Positions 34,936 to 43,816 of a stretch of DNA of 64,000 nt are shown in pieces. How positions within the stretch are numbered: position 1 is the stretch's first letter; each line of letters opens with the position of its first letter. Source of the stretch: Phycisphaerae bacterium (GTDB lineage Bacteria; Planctomycetota; Phycisphaerae; UBA1845; PWPN01); assembly GCA_012719955.1 (NCBI GenBank), contig JAAXZI010000161.1, forward strand, positions 1 through 64,000, read 5' to 3'. The notes under the pieces are model-generated. The model was given only the letters and a program-made list of their open reading frames with translations, was not told where the DNA came from and did not search any database. A program made the translations under genes and the position numbers.

Positions 34936-36034
34936 CCACGGACGCTCCCTTCCGGCCGAGATAAACCGAATCGATGTTCGGCAGCTTCACCTTCAGGGCA
35001 TCGGTGAAGTATTCGAGCGAGTTGCCGCTGAGCAGATCTTCCAGGCCGATGCTGTAGCGTTTGGCGAAGCGCCGCTGCCAGGTCTGGGGGTGCTCCTGGC
35101 GGGCGATCAGGGCGGCGTTGTGGATGATCTTGGCCCCGTTGTACCCGCGTTTGAGCAGCTTGAAGATGTCGTAGACTTCGCTGGGAACGTCCATTTCCTC
35201 GAACTCGTCCCGATACTCCCACAGAAAACGGTCGAGGTACTTGCGCGCGGGGATCCACTCGCCATCCCACGGCAGCCGGCACTTCATGCCCCGGGTTCCG
35301 GCGTCGAACCGGGCCTGAATGTAGTCCTCCTGATTGTGGATGGGGTTCGGCGCCCCCTTGCGGCGCAGCCAGCCCAGTGCGACCGCCTTGGTCACGCAAA
35401 CGGCCGCCACAATGAATTCGGGAATGTTCGAGTCCAGCACGCGCAGTTCCAGCGTGGCCGGCTTGCGCTTCCGGCCGGGGCTGTAGACCATCTCGCGCGT
35501 ATCTTTGGAGGTCAGCTCGCCGCGTTTGAGCGCCTCAAAGTAGGTGTCCGTGCCGCGCAGCAGGCGGTTGGAGGCCTTGGCCGTGATCTTTTTGTCCCAC
35601 ACCGGCGAGTTGGCCCCCATGGCGATGAGCAGCGGGATGTTGTCGTGCAGATGAGCGGCCAGCGAACGGGCCCGCGGCCGGGTCAGCTCCTCATTTGCAA
35701 CGGACAGGTGCAAATGGGCGCCGGCGAACCGATTGGTCCATCCGCCGACCAGCAGGGGAATGTTGTGGTCCGGCTCGCCGTGCTGTTGACCGTAGAGGTT
35801 CCGCAGGTATTTGCGAAGCCCGCTCTTCAGCAGGAACAATGATTCCCGAACCGTCTCAAACGGGCGGCTGTTGTATTCACTGCCGATGCTGGTATCGCGA
35901 GCGAACCGTTCTCCGTTCTCAGACACCCCGGGGCGCGGCCGGGACAGACGGCGCCCAATCTGGTAATCGGCCGCCCCAATGCTGTACGCTTCGATCTCGA
36001 CGCCGATCACAATGCGTTTGTGAAAGCCGTTCAA
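34928..36034 (-). CDS. GCS2-like carboxylate-amine ligase
   Basis: 368 aa from a TTG at 36034 with no clear ribosome site. RIVIGVEIEAYSIG is the ATP/substrate-binding N-terminal motif of the glutamate-cysteine ligase superfamily. AGAHLHLSVAN, TLELRVLDSNIP and the GSEYNSRPFETVRE region match its metal and substrate sites. Members join glutamate or another acid to an amine. The true start may be upstream: a coding-like frame (MHAAWDLNIDLYGLE) runs from 36116 to about 36030 in another reading frame (see findings). It overlaps the amidotransferase gene by eight bases, so the two are coupled. Confidence 0.82.
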   Translation of the reverse strand: MNGFHKRIVIGVEIEAYSIGAADYQIGRRLSRPRPGVSENGERFARDTSIGSEYNSRPFETVRESLFLLKSGLRKYLRNLYGQQHGEPDHNIPLLVGGWTNRFAGAHLHLSVANEELTRPRARSLAAHLHDNIPLLIAMGANSPVWDKKITAKASNRLLRGTDTYFEALKRGELTSKDTREMVYSPGRKRKPATLELRVLDSNIPEFIVAAVCVTKAVALGWLRRKGAPNPIHNQEDYIQARFDAGTRGMKCRLPWDGEWIPARKYLDRFLWEYRDEFEEMDVPSEVYDIFKLLKRGYNGAKIIHNAALIARQEHPQTWQRRFAKRYSIGLEDLLSGNSLEYFTDALKVKLPNIDSVYLGRKGASVDA

Positions 36035-36283
36035 AGGACTGGACTCTGGGCAGGAGCGCGGGCACGGTCGATTCCAGGCCGTAGAGGTCGATATTCAGGT
36101 CCCACGCTGCATGCATCAAACATGACCTTTCTGCGACGGTCCGGGGGCAGACAGGGGTCTGCTCTCACCGCCGCGACCACGCATAAGGATAATCAGGAAG
36201 CCGTTGCAAGGGCAAGCAGCCTTTCAGATGAACCTGGACTGATCCAGGCGATGAGAGGCTTCAACAATCAGGCTGGCCGAACA
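36035..36283. other. Intergenic stretch between ligase and transglutaminase genes
   Basis: The part next to the ligase (36035-36116) is coding-like in a shifted frame, as noted for that gene. The remainder holds no recognised feature; a hairpin CAGACAGGGGTCTG near 36150 is short. Confidence 0.4.
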
Positions 36284-37828
36284 TCAGGGGCGCTGGGTCG
36301 GCTGAGATTCAACTTCTTTGACCACAGTGATTTGTGGCTTACCCATGGTGATCCAGACCGAGCCGGCGAGTTCGGCCACGCCGCCGTCATTCCCATCGCT
36401 GAGCCCCAGGACGATATGGCTGGGGTCTACGTCGGTTTGTTCAAGTGCGGCGTCCACGTCCACCCACTGACCCTCTATGTAGAACTGCGTCCACAGGTGG
36501 CCGACGAAGACCCGCTCCCGGCCCAGGAACTCATCCGTATACACAAACCCCGTCGCGAGGCGAGTGGGAATGCCCACGGCCCGGCCCAGGGCCGCCAGCA
36601 GCACGCCGTGCTCGGTGCAATCTCCCTCCTTGCTGCGGGCCACTTCGCCGGCGGTGGCAAAGCCGACGCTGAGGTCCTTGGTCTGAACGTAATTGCTCAC
36701 GAACGCGCGCAGCCGGTCGGCCAGCTTCATGGGGTCTTTCTCTTCTCCGGCGGCTTCTTTGACCAGCCTGGCGACTGCGGGGTCTTTGTAGTTGAGCACG
36801 GATGAGGCGGCCAGGTAACGCGCGCGCTCTTCCTGGCTCAGGGCCGTGCCGGCCGGCTTGGCCGGGCGGGCCGAGTGCCGGGTGTTGGTCAGCGTTACGG
36901 CGTCGTTCTCCTGGCTGACGATTTTCTGCATGTCCGTTTCGGGAAGCCGCGGCAGCTTATCCTTGCCATCCCACCGGAGCCGGAAGGTGATTCGGGCGGC
37001 CTCGCGGTCGATCGGCTCTTTCACCGTGATCAGCGTCCGGCCCATGATGTCGGCGGGGTCATCCTCGGCCAGGGCCACCGCCTTGGGACAGGCGATCATC
37101 ACCACGGGAATGTCCATGACGTTCATTTCCATCCGCACCGCGTCGCCTGCCTCGGTCAGCCAGATGGTGGTAGCGATCTCCGTTGATTTCCCGAACAGCC
37201 CGGGAATCGTGAGCGTCTGCCGGCTGCGGATGGTTTCCACCTTCCGGCCGAACAGATCGATCTGCTCCCTATCGAGAATCTCGACCTTGGCGGTGGTGAG
37301 CTTGTCCGGGGCGATGGTGGGGTCGTAGAGGGACAAATCGTAGCTGGTGCCGGGTTTGAGCCCGCGGTCGATCTGCTCGCGATAGGCGCCCCAGCTCATG
37401 CGCGCCCCTTTGGGCAGCGTGTAGGTCTTTTTGTCCGTGGCGAGGCCGAACTGGCGGGTGACAATGGTGACCTTGCCATCGGCGAAGGTGCCCGAAGTGG
37501 AGGTGGGAATTTTGCCCAGCGACATCCGGCTGGAGAACTTGAGAGGCTCACCGGCCAGCGTCTCCTCGGTTTCCTGGGTCATTTTGACGGTCAGCGCCCC
37601 CTCGCCTCGCCCGGCGATCATGGTCATCTCGTTTCGCGTTCTGATCACGTCGCCCCCGTCGCGCTTCACGCGCTCCATGGTCGCGTGCATGTGGCCGCTT
37701 TTGGCGCCGGCCAGCATGACCGCGTACCACTCGTTGGCGAAGACGCCTTGAGGTGGATCATTGACATCCAGGGCCAGGGCCGGGACCGCCAGAACGGTTA
37801 TCAGCAGGGCGCAGGTATGCTTTTTCAT
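36284..37828 (-). CDS. Exported transglutaminase-like protein
   Basis: 514 aa from ATG 37828, which begins a signal peptide (MKKHTCALLITVLAVPALAL); the track start at 37948 adds 40 unlikely residues. Residues about 30-300 form a beta-rich domain. The C-terminal part carries the transglutaminase/protease triad: Cys in SKEGDCTEHGVLLAALGRA, His in VFVGHLWTQFY and Asp in GQWVDVDAAL. Such proteins in bacteria are often proteases or amide-forming enzymes of unknown substrate. It stands alone between the ligase pair and the divergent prepilin gene. Confidence 0.88.
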   Translation of the reverse strand: MKKHTCALLITVLAVPALALDVNDPPQGVFANEWYAVMLAGAKSGHMHATMERVKRDGGDVIRTRNEMTMIAGRGEGALTVKMTQETEETLAGEPLKFSSRMSLGKIPTSTSGTFADGKVTIVTRQFGLATDKKTYTLPKGARMSWGAYREQIDRGLKPGTSYDLSLYDPTIAPDKLTTAKVEILDREQIDLFGRKVETIRSRQTLTIPGLFGKSTEIATTIWLTEAGDAVRMEMNVMDIPVVMIACPKAVALAEDDPADIMGRTLITVKEPIDREAARITFRLRWDGKDKLPRLPETDMQKIVSQENDAVTLTNTRHSARPAKPAGTALSQEERARYLAASSVLNYKDPAVARLVKEAAGEEKDPMKLADRLRAFVSNYVQTKDLSVGFATAGEVARSKEGDCTEHGVLLAALGRAVGIPTRLATGFVYTDEFLGRERVFVGHLWTQFYIEGQWVDVDAALEQTDVDPSHIVLGLSDGNDGGVAELAGSVWITMGKPQITVVKEVESQPTQRP

Positions 37829-38047
37829 ACCTTTGTTATACACGCCTCGTGCCTGAAGGACGAGACGCTCTTCGCGTAGAGTTCGGTAACGTCGCACCGC
37901 ACGAGAAAAAGGTGTACAATAACTGATGGGCATTCGGGCGAAGCACACACGGGGAAAATGGGGCCCGGCGGATTGTCAGTAGCGCCTGGCGGGTGAAACC
38001 GGCAGGCTCCAGCCAATACGAGGGAATGCACGAGCGGGAGGTGCATT

Positions 38048-38992
38048 ATGGTCTTTCGTCCCACGTCAAGACGGTTCGAGTGGGTAGCGGGCGCTTCGGC
38101 TTTCACGCTGATGGAAGTTCTGGTTGTCGTAGGCATTATCGCGGTCCTGGTGGCGCTTCTGGCCCCTTCACTGGCCGCCGCTCGCCAGCAAAGTCGGGCC
38201 GTGGTCTGTGCCAACAATATCCGTCAGATTGGCGTGGGTTGGCATCTGTATGCCCAGCAATGGCAGGAGGTCGCCGTGGCCGGTCGGTTCCCCAAGATCG
38301 CCGGGTCTACCAATCTCTATTGGGTGGGAAACGGCTGGAAGTACCGCGCCCGCTGGTACGCGATGCTCGGTGCCCAGGTACGGTTGTTCGCTTTCTCCAA
38401 GCCCAGCCCCGACCCCGCCCTGGATAACACCCAGCCGGTGGACGGCGAGGTCTTCCTCGACCCGGAGGCGCCCGAGTACATTAACGCTCGCAACTATCCA
38501 TATGGCTATAACTTCCAGTTCCTGGGCAACAGCCGGTCGCGGCTCGGGGCCGGCCCGACGGACTGGGTTCGCTGGCCGGTGAAGGTCGGCCAGATCAAGA
38601 CCCCGGCACGCACCGTTATGGCCGCTGATTCGCTCGGCACCGCCGCCAGCACGCCCACCGCCGAGCGGTTGCCCTACGATCCGACCGGCACTTCCGCCAA
38701 TACCCATCCATCACGTGTCGTCAATCACGGATGGGCCCTCGATCCGCCCCGGCTGACGGCCACAGGCGACTTCTGCGATGACGGTCTCCGGGGTCAAGCC
38801 CGCTCCGCTCCGGACGAAAGGCACCGTGGCAAGGCCAACGTGATCTTCTGCGATACCCACGTCGAGCGCCTGCGCTCCAAGCAACTGGGCTACGTGGTGA
38901 ACGACGACGGCACGGTCCCCCTGACCGGGGCGGGGAGTAATTCTCTCTTTTCAGGTACCGGCCGCGACGATGACCCGCCGCCCATCCAATAG
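38048..38992 (+). CDS. Type II/IV prepilin-like protein, planctomycete H-X9-DG type
   Basis: 314 aa with GGGAGGTG five bases before the ATG. After a short basic leader, AFTLMEVLVVVGIIAVLVAL is a prepilin-peptidase site followed by the N-terminal hydrophobic helix, then AAARQQSRAVVCANNIRQIG typical of the DUF1559-like families expanded in planctomycetes. The C-terminus KANVIFCDTHVERLRSKQL is the corresponding H-X-DG-like end, here with D-T-H in place of D-G. The assembled pseudopilus and its job are unknown. It is monocistronic, divergent from the transglutaminase gene. Confidence 0.88.
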   Translation: MVFRPTSRRFEWVAGASAFTLMEVLVVVGIIAVLVALLAPSLAAARQQSRAVVCANNIRQIGVGWHLYAQQWQEVAVAGRFPKIAGSTNLYWVGNGWKYRARWYAMLGAQVRLFAFSKPSPDPALDNTQPVDGEVFLDPEAPEYINARNYPYGYNFQFLGNSRSRLGAGPTDWVRWPVKVGQIKTPARTVMAADSLGTAASTPTAERLPYDPTGTSANTHPSRVVNHGWALDPPRLTATGDFCDDGLRGQARSAPDERHRGKANVIFCDTHVERLRSKQLGYVVNDDGTVPLTGAGSNSLFSGTGRDDDPPPIQ

Positions 38993-39479
38993 ACGGCCTG
39001 CGTCCGGCTCAGCGACGCGTGCTGGCGCGATGCTGACCAGCCCGGCCCAACGTCCCTCTTGATCGCACCGGGAGTTGGAGGCGGATGCCTGTGGGAATGG
39101 AATATGTTTATTTTCGGTGATATTTGCAGGGCTTAGCCGGCCTCTGGAGCACCCCCTTTTGTTGCCACGAAAAAAAGATTTTGTTGCCACGAAAAAAAGA
39201 CCGTTCTTTTCGTGGATGGATTGCCCCAGGCACTCCGCGTCACCCCGCCATAAACATATTGCCGCACCCCGACGACCAGTCCGGCCATGTTTGACGCCTT
39301 GCATGGCCCGTGGTACACATAAGCTTAGCCGGAGCCTACACTCCCCCGGCGGGACGAGTAGTGCTGTCCGGTGCCGCCTCTGGAGCTGTGGCACAGGCTT
39401 TCTGAGGCATGGGTTCCGACCCGTGCCGGCATGGGCAATGAGGCCTATGCGCGCTGACACTGCGATTGCGGAGTCCCTT
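38993..39479. other. Regulatory-looking intergenic region
   Basis: No gene is seen. It contains an AT-rich patch (39097-39127), a perfect 22-base tandem direct repeat (see next feature), and a possible promoter TTGACG (39291-39296) with TACACA 17 bases later (39314-39319), the latter only a partial match. The last 40 bases are in frame with the following ORF but read poorly as protein. Confidence 0.45.
39158..39216. repeat. 22-base direct repeat with overlapping hairpin
   Basis: Two identical tandem copies of a 22-base unit containing GTTGCCACGAAAAAAAGA lie at 39158-39179 and 39180-39201. The second copy plus the following bases form a hairpin: CCACGAAAA (39188-39196) with TTTTCGTGG (39208-39216). 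Two copies of the same half-site look like a binding or attachment site. Confidence 0.7.
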
Positions 39480-41453
39480 GTGAAAACCTACATGCCCGCC
39501 ATTCTCGTCCTGTTGATTCTCGGCCTGCTCGTGGGAGTGGGTTTCCTGACCGCTGATCTGTTGGTTTCTCCCGAAGCCGCCTTCAATCAGCAGGTGGACC
39601 AAAAGGTTGAGCGGGCCGAGCGCCTGCTGGCCCAATATGAGGGAGGTCAGCCGTTGCTGCTGGCCGCCCTTGAGCGGCTCTCGGCCGTACAGGCTGAATC
39701 AACCACCCAGCCGGCCATCGAAGAACCGCTTCCGGATGATGCCGCCGGAGGTGAGAAGCCCAACCTGCTTCGCGAACAGCAGCAGGATCTCGACCGGCAT
39801 CGCGATGAGCTGCGGCAGAAGCTCGTCAACATGGGCGGAGATACGCAGACAGCTGCCGCCGAATTCGATTCCGAGGAGGATCTTCGGCGTCTGGTCCAGG
39901 CCAACGTGGACCTGCTCACGAAGGCCCTTGCGGCCACGCGCGAGGCCATCGGCACCAGCGAGGGCGAGTTCAGCGGTTCTTCGCATCCCGTCGCCACGCG
40001 GTTGGAAGCGATGCTGATTTACCACCAGGTCGATCTCCAGCGGCGGCAGGCGTCAATCCATCGGGCGCATTCCGATGTGCATCGTGGCGAATTCAACCAG
40101 GTGTTGTTGACCTGGCGCGAGGCGGATAACCGGGTCAAAGCCCTGCAGACTGAGCTGAACGGTACAACTGGCGCTCCCGCGGAAGGTGAAGCCGTCCCGT
40201 CCATGGACGGGCGGATTGAGCAATTGCAGGCTAAAGCGCGCGAGACCGATACCCAGATTGCCGAAGCCCGCCAGGAGGTCGATCGCCTCTCGGCCGCGGT
40301 GGCGGAAGTGAAGGGGAAATTGGACCAGGCTCGCAGCCGGGCGGACGCCGCCACCAGACGCATGATGGAACTGGAGGATGCCGGCATCGATGCGTCCGAT
40401 CCGGATGCCATCAAGCGTTTCACCGAAGCGTACAACCAGGCCGCCCGGACGGAGCGCGAAGCCTCGCGCGAGGCTGACGCCCTGGAGTACGGCATCCTGC
40501 GGAACGCCCGCCCCGAGGCTCAGGAAGAGAACGAAATCCTCACGGCTCCGCTGGTTCCCGCCCAGGCCGGCCAGGAAATCACGCCCCAACTCGGGCTGGT
40601 GGCTTTGGAGGCGGACCTGAGAGCCGCCAAGGCCCTGCTGGAGACCCGCCAGGCGCTGCGCAAGCAGATCGACGCCCAGATCAAGGTTTTGGAAACCCGC
40701 CGGGATCAGCTCAAGGCCGACCTGGCCAAGGCGGAAAGCTGGCGGGATTCGCTGGTCAAGGAAGCGACCGGGCGAGCCCAGGCGGCCATTGCCGAAGCGA
40801 TTGCCGCCGAAAAGCTGGAGAACGAGGCCATCGCCAAGGTGACCGAGGAAGGGTTGCCGGCGGCCGAGCGGGCTGAGGGCGCTGCGAACCGGCGCGGCAG
40901 CGAGATTCAGGACTTCCACCGCCAGCAGATGGCCGGTTCACCGGCTACGGGCTTTATGACCGGTTACGTTCAGACGGTTGCCGGTGACCTCGAACTGGAG
41001 CGGGCCCTGTTGTTGGCCCAGCAGGCTCAGTCGCTGAATCGCCACGAGCCCCTGCTGGCCGCGCTGGTGCAGATGGGCATCGATCCGGGCAAGCTGGCCG
41101 TGGTCCAGGCCGGCGAGGACTCCTCGGCTGAGGCCGCCGCGATGCCGGCCGGCACTCCGACGACCCAGCCCCAAGGCATCGCCGAAGCCGCCAATGCCGC
41201 TCGCACCCAGGCTCTGGAGGCGGCCAAGGCGGCCCTGAAACACTACGAGGACGCAAGCGGTCAGTTGAATCGGCTGTGGCTGGTACACACGCAAATGGCG
41301 GCTGTTCATTACCTGATGGCCAGCCTGACTACCGGCGATGAGGCCCAGAAGCACCGGGCGAATGCGGCCAGAGAGTACCAACTGGCCACCCGTGACCGGC
41401 CCGACCGGCCGGAGAGCAAGGCGTATCGGTTTGTCACCGAAGCCCCGCGCTAA
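39480..41453 (+). CDS. Membrane-anchored coiled-coil protein of unknown function
   Basis: 657 aa from GTG 39480, which has GGAG six bases upstream; ATG 39438 would give 14 more residues and the track start (39075) is certainly too long. One transmembrane helix at residues about 5-28 (MPAILVLLILGLLVGVGFL) is followed by long heptad-rich helices: AEARQEVDRLSAAVAEVKGKL, KVLETRRDQLKADLAKAESWRD and others. TTQP linkers occur near residues 75 and 560. No enzyme motif. It may be a periplasmic spacer or scaffold, similar in architecture to SMC-like or KfrA-like proteins without the ATPase. Confidence 0.7.
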   Translation: MKTYMPAILVLLILGLLVGVGFLTADLLVSPEAAFNQQVDQKVERAERLLAQYEGGQPLLLAALERLSAVQAESTTQPAIEEPLPDDAAGGEKPNLLREQQQDLDRHRDELRQKLVNMGGDTQTAAAEFDSEEDLRRLVQANVDLLTKALAATREAIGTSEGEFSGSSHPVATRLEAMLIYHQVDLQRRQASIHRAHSDVHRGEFNQVLLTWREADNRVKALQTELNGTTGAPAEGEAVPSMDGRIEQLQAKARETDTQIAEARQEVDRLSAAVAEVKGKLDQARSRADAATRRMMELEDAGIDASDPDAIKRFTEAYNQAARTEREASREADALEYGILRNARPEAQEENEILTAPLVPAQAGQEITPQLGLVALEADLRAAKALLETRQALRKQIDAQIKVLETRRDQLKADLAKAESWRDSLVKEATGRAQAAIAEAIAAEKLENEAIAKVTEEGLPAAERAEGAANRRGSEIQDFHRQQMAGSPATGFMTGYVQTVAGDLELERALLLAQQAQSLNRHEPLLAALVQMGIDPGKLAVVQAGEDSSAEAAAMPAGTPTTQPQGIAEAANAARTQALEAAKAALKHYEDASGQLNRLWLVHTQMAAVHYLMASLTTGDEAQKHRANAAREYQLATRDRPDRPESKAYRFVTEAPR

Positions 41454-41638
41454 ACAGATTGAAACAGTCCGGGGCGGCGAGCACGTATAGGGTTCGCCAC
41501 TTGGGTGCAGGCGCCTGGCCGGTGTAGTGGCGCGGGCGCATCATCACTTTCTCGGCAGAGGCTGGTTCTCGCATTCCGCTCACAGAGCAGTGTACACGCC
41601 CTGCCAGGAGAGGCTCTTACTTGCAGCAGGACAGATCC

Positions 41639-42286
41639 ATGATGCTCGGCGAATCCCAGGAGGAGTTTCTTAAACGCGTTCGCACGGCCCTTTCTGACCG
41701 GGGTGCCCCCGTTGATCTGCCTGAGGAACACGAGATAGCTCGCATTATCGACTCCGGCCGGGACATCGTCAGCGAGTTTGCCCAGCGCGCCGAGCAGGCC
41801 AAGATGACGACCTGTCGGGTCCAGGATGAGGACGCTCTGCTGGACAAAATCGCCGAAATTGCCCGTCAGCTCGGGGCCACCAGCGCGGTGGTTCCCGACG
41901 ACGGCCTGCCCGCCCGCGATCGTATCGTGGCTCGCCTCGAACAGGAAAACCTGCGCGTGCTGGATGCCGATGATCGCGAAGCCGCTTTTAGCGCCGATCT
42001 GGGCATCACCGGGGTCACGTCTGCGATTGCGGAGACCGCTTCTCTGTGCCTGACCAGCGGCGGCGGGCGTCGCCGTCTGGCCAGCCTGGCTGTGCCCGTA
42101 CACATCGCGGTCGTACGCGCCGAACAGATCGTGCCCGACCTGCTGGACTGGGCCGCCCAACAGACTGCAGAGCCGCCGGCCAATCAGACACTCGTGTCCG
42201 CTCCCAGCAAGACGGCCGATATCGAACTGGCCCTGGTGATGGGCGTTCACGGTCCCAAACAGGAATACGTCATCATTCTTGGTTGA
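41639..42286 (+). CDS. LUD domain protein, LutC/YkgG-like
   Basis: 215 aa from ATG 41639 (AGGA upstream); the track begins at a TTG 18 bases earlier, which has GGAGAGG at fair spacing. DLGITGVTSAIAETASLCLTSGGGRRR is the LUD-domain signature, followed by LAVPVHIAVVRAEQIVPDLLD. In LutABC these proteins take part in lactate oxidation with two iron-sulfur subunits. Neither LutA nor LutB is visible in this window, so the function may differ. The gene lies alone between the coiled-coil and PPIase genes. Confidence 0.85.
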   Translation: MMLGESQEEFLKRVRTALSDRGAPVDLPEEHEIARIIDSGRDIVSEFAQRAEQAKMTTCRVQDEDALLDKIAEIARQLGATSAVVPDDGLPARDRIVARLEQENLRVLDADDREAAFSADLGITGVTSAIAETASLCLTSGGGRRRLASLAVPVHIAVVRAEQIVPDLLDWAAQQTAEPPANQTLVSAPSKTADIELALVMGVHGPKQEYVIILG

Positions 42287-42443
42287 TGTTGGATCGTGGC
42301 CGGGAGGCAAGCTCGACTCCGGGGCCGCATGCTCCCATCATGTTCAGTATTGACAGGCGGTTACACACCTCCTGGAGTTGGCCGTCCTGCCTTCGCGCGC
42401 ACTTTATCGGTCGAGACTTGGTTCGAGACTCGTCAGTTTGCTT

Positions 42444-42472
42444 TTGACCCTTGCCCCCGCGCTCACTAGGAT
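42444..42472 (+). promoter_or_regulatory. Candidate promoter for the parvulin gene
   Basis: TTGACC at 42444-42449 and TAGGAT at 42467-42472 with a 17-base spacer. The start codon of the foldase is about 113 bases downstream. Confidence 0.5.
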
Positions 42473-42584
42473 GGTGGAACTGTGACCGAGGTCGCGACGC
42501 CTCCGACGACAGGTCTTCGGCTTGTCTTTCAGCGCAAACGCCTCGTTCGAATCTTTCACAATTCCTCTTTCTTGAGGTGTCGGC

Positions 42585-43727
42585 ATGAAACGTCTTTGCA
42601 AGACATTGTCTTTACTATCTGGCCTGACCCTGGCGGCTGCGCCGGCCTGGGCCCAGACCACTGCCCCGGCCACCACACGCCCGGTCCTGCGGCTTGGGCA
42701 GGGCTCAGTCGCCACGCGCCCGGCTTCCGACGAGGTGGCTTTTACTCTCAACGGCAAGAAGTTCACTGAAGGCGATCTGGAGAAGACCTTCCGCCAGCTC
42801 ATGGGCGGTGGTCAGTTGCAGATGGATGAGAGCCAGATGGCCCGGCTGATGCAGGCCTCCCGGCGGCAGCTCATCGACGCGATGATCCGCGATGAGTTGC
42901 TTCGCGGGGAAGCCGAGAAACACAAGATCTCAGTCACCGATGCCGACCTGGAAGCGAACGCGGAGAAGCTCCTGCAACGGACCCTCAAAGAACGTTCAAT
43001 GAGTCGCGAGCAGCTCGACCAGGAGATAAAGCGGCAAGGCAACATCACGCTTGATGAGCAGATGAAGCGCATCAAGGAAGATCCCCGCTTCTACAAGCAC
43101 GTGCTGCAGGAGAAGCTTGGGCAGGCGATGTTCAAGAATCTCGAAGTCAGCGAAGAGGAAATCCAGAAGCGGCATCAGCAGGACCGCAGATACGCGGCCC
43201 AGGTTCAGGCCAGCCATATCCTGATCCGGGCGGATGCAAGTGAAGCTCCGGAGAAGCGTGAAGAGGCCCGCAAGAAGGCGGAGGAAGTGCTGGCCGAGGT
43301 CAAGAAGCCGGGCGCGGATTTCGCCGAGTTGGCCAGGAAATATTCTGACTGCCCCTCTAAGAGTCGGGGCGGCGATCTGGGCTTCTTCCCCCGGCAGGGC
43401 GCCATGGTGGAGCCGTTTGCCGCGGCCGCTTTTGCCCTGAAGCCCGGAGAGGTCAGCGGCGTGGTGGAAACCAACTTCGGTTATCACATCATCAAGACCA
43501 CCGACACCCGGCCGGCCAAGGACCTCGACGCGGTTCGCGAAGAAATCAAAGACGAAGTGCGGGCCAGCAAGGTGCAGTTCGAGTTGCAGAAGCGACTCCA
43601 GGAACTTCGGGCCGAGGCCAAGGTGGAGTACCCGCCGGGCAAGGAGCCCGCGACGCAGCCGGCGCTCGGGCGTTCCCGGCCCCCTGCTCCCACGGGCGGA
43701 CGGGCCGCCACCCAGCCGGTATCGTGA
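42585..43727 (+). CDS. Exported parvulin-type peptidyl-prolyl isomerase, SurA/PrsA-like
   Basis: 380 aa with GAGGTG before the ATG. A signal peptide (residues 1-24, ends PAWAQ) is followed by a Thr/Pro linker. Residues about 45-190 are a helical SurA_N-like chaperone domain (RRQLIDAMIRDELLRGEAEKH). Residues about 200-310 are the PpiC rotamase domain: ASHILIRADASE, ADFAELARKYSDCPSKSRGGDLGFFPRQGAMV, FALKPGEVSGVVETNFGYHIIKT. The C-terminus is another linker with ATQPA and ATQPVS. It folds exported proteins. A strong terminator follows. Confidence 0.92.
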   Translation: MKRLCKTLSLLSGLTLAAAPAWAQTTAPATTRPVLRLGQGSVATRPASDEVAFTLNGKKFTEGDLEKTFRQLMGGGQLQMDESQMARLMQASRRQLIDAMIRDELLRGEAEKHKISVTDADLEANAEKLLQRTLKERSMSREQLDQEIKRQGNITLDEQMKRIKEDPRFYKHVLQEKLGQAMFKNLEVSEEEIQKRHQQDRRYAAQVQASHILIRADASEAPEKREEARKKAEEVLAEVKKPGADFAELARKYSDCPSKSRGGDLGFFPRQGAMVEPFAAAAFALKPGEVSGVVETNFGYHIIKTTDTRPAKDLDAVREEIKDEVRASKVQFELQKRLQELRAEAKVEYPPGKEPATQPALGRSRPPAPTGGRAATQPVS

Positions 43728-43763
43728 GGCTTACGGAAAGAGGCACAGAGAAACGGTGAGACA

Positions 43764-43795
43764 AAAAGGCCGCGGGCGAATAACCGCGGCCTTTT
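43764..43795 (+). terminator. Rho-independent terminator after the parvulin gene
   Basis: AAAAGGCCGCGG and CCGCGGCCTTTT are perfectly complementary (12 bp) with an 8-base loop, followed by TTTT in the stem and CCC. It lies 36 bases after the stop. The A-run on the other side makes it potentially bidirectional. Confidence 0.85.
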
Positions 43796-43816
43796 CCCTG
43801 CGCGCCGGGCTTGGTT

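Noticed and set aside
39075-39437. Long N-terminal extension of the coiled-coil protein
   Set aside because: It runs through the direct repeat and hairpin region and reads as non-coding; GTG 39480 has a good ribosome site.
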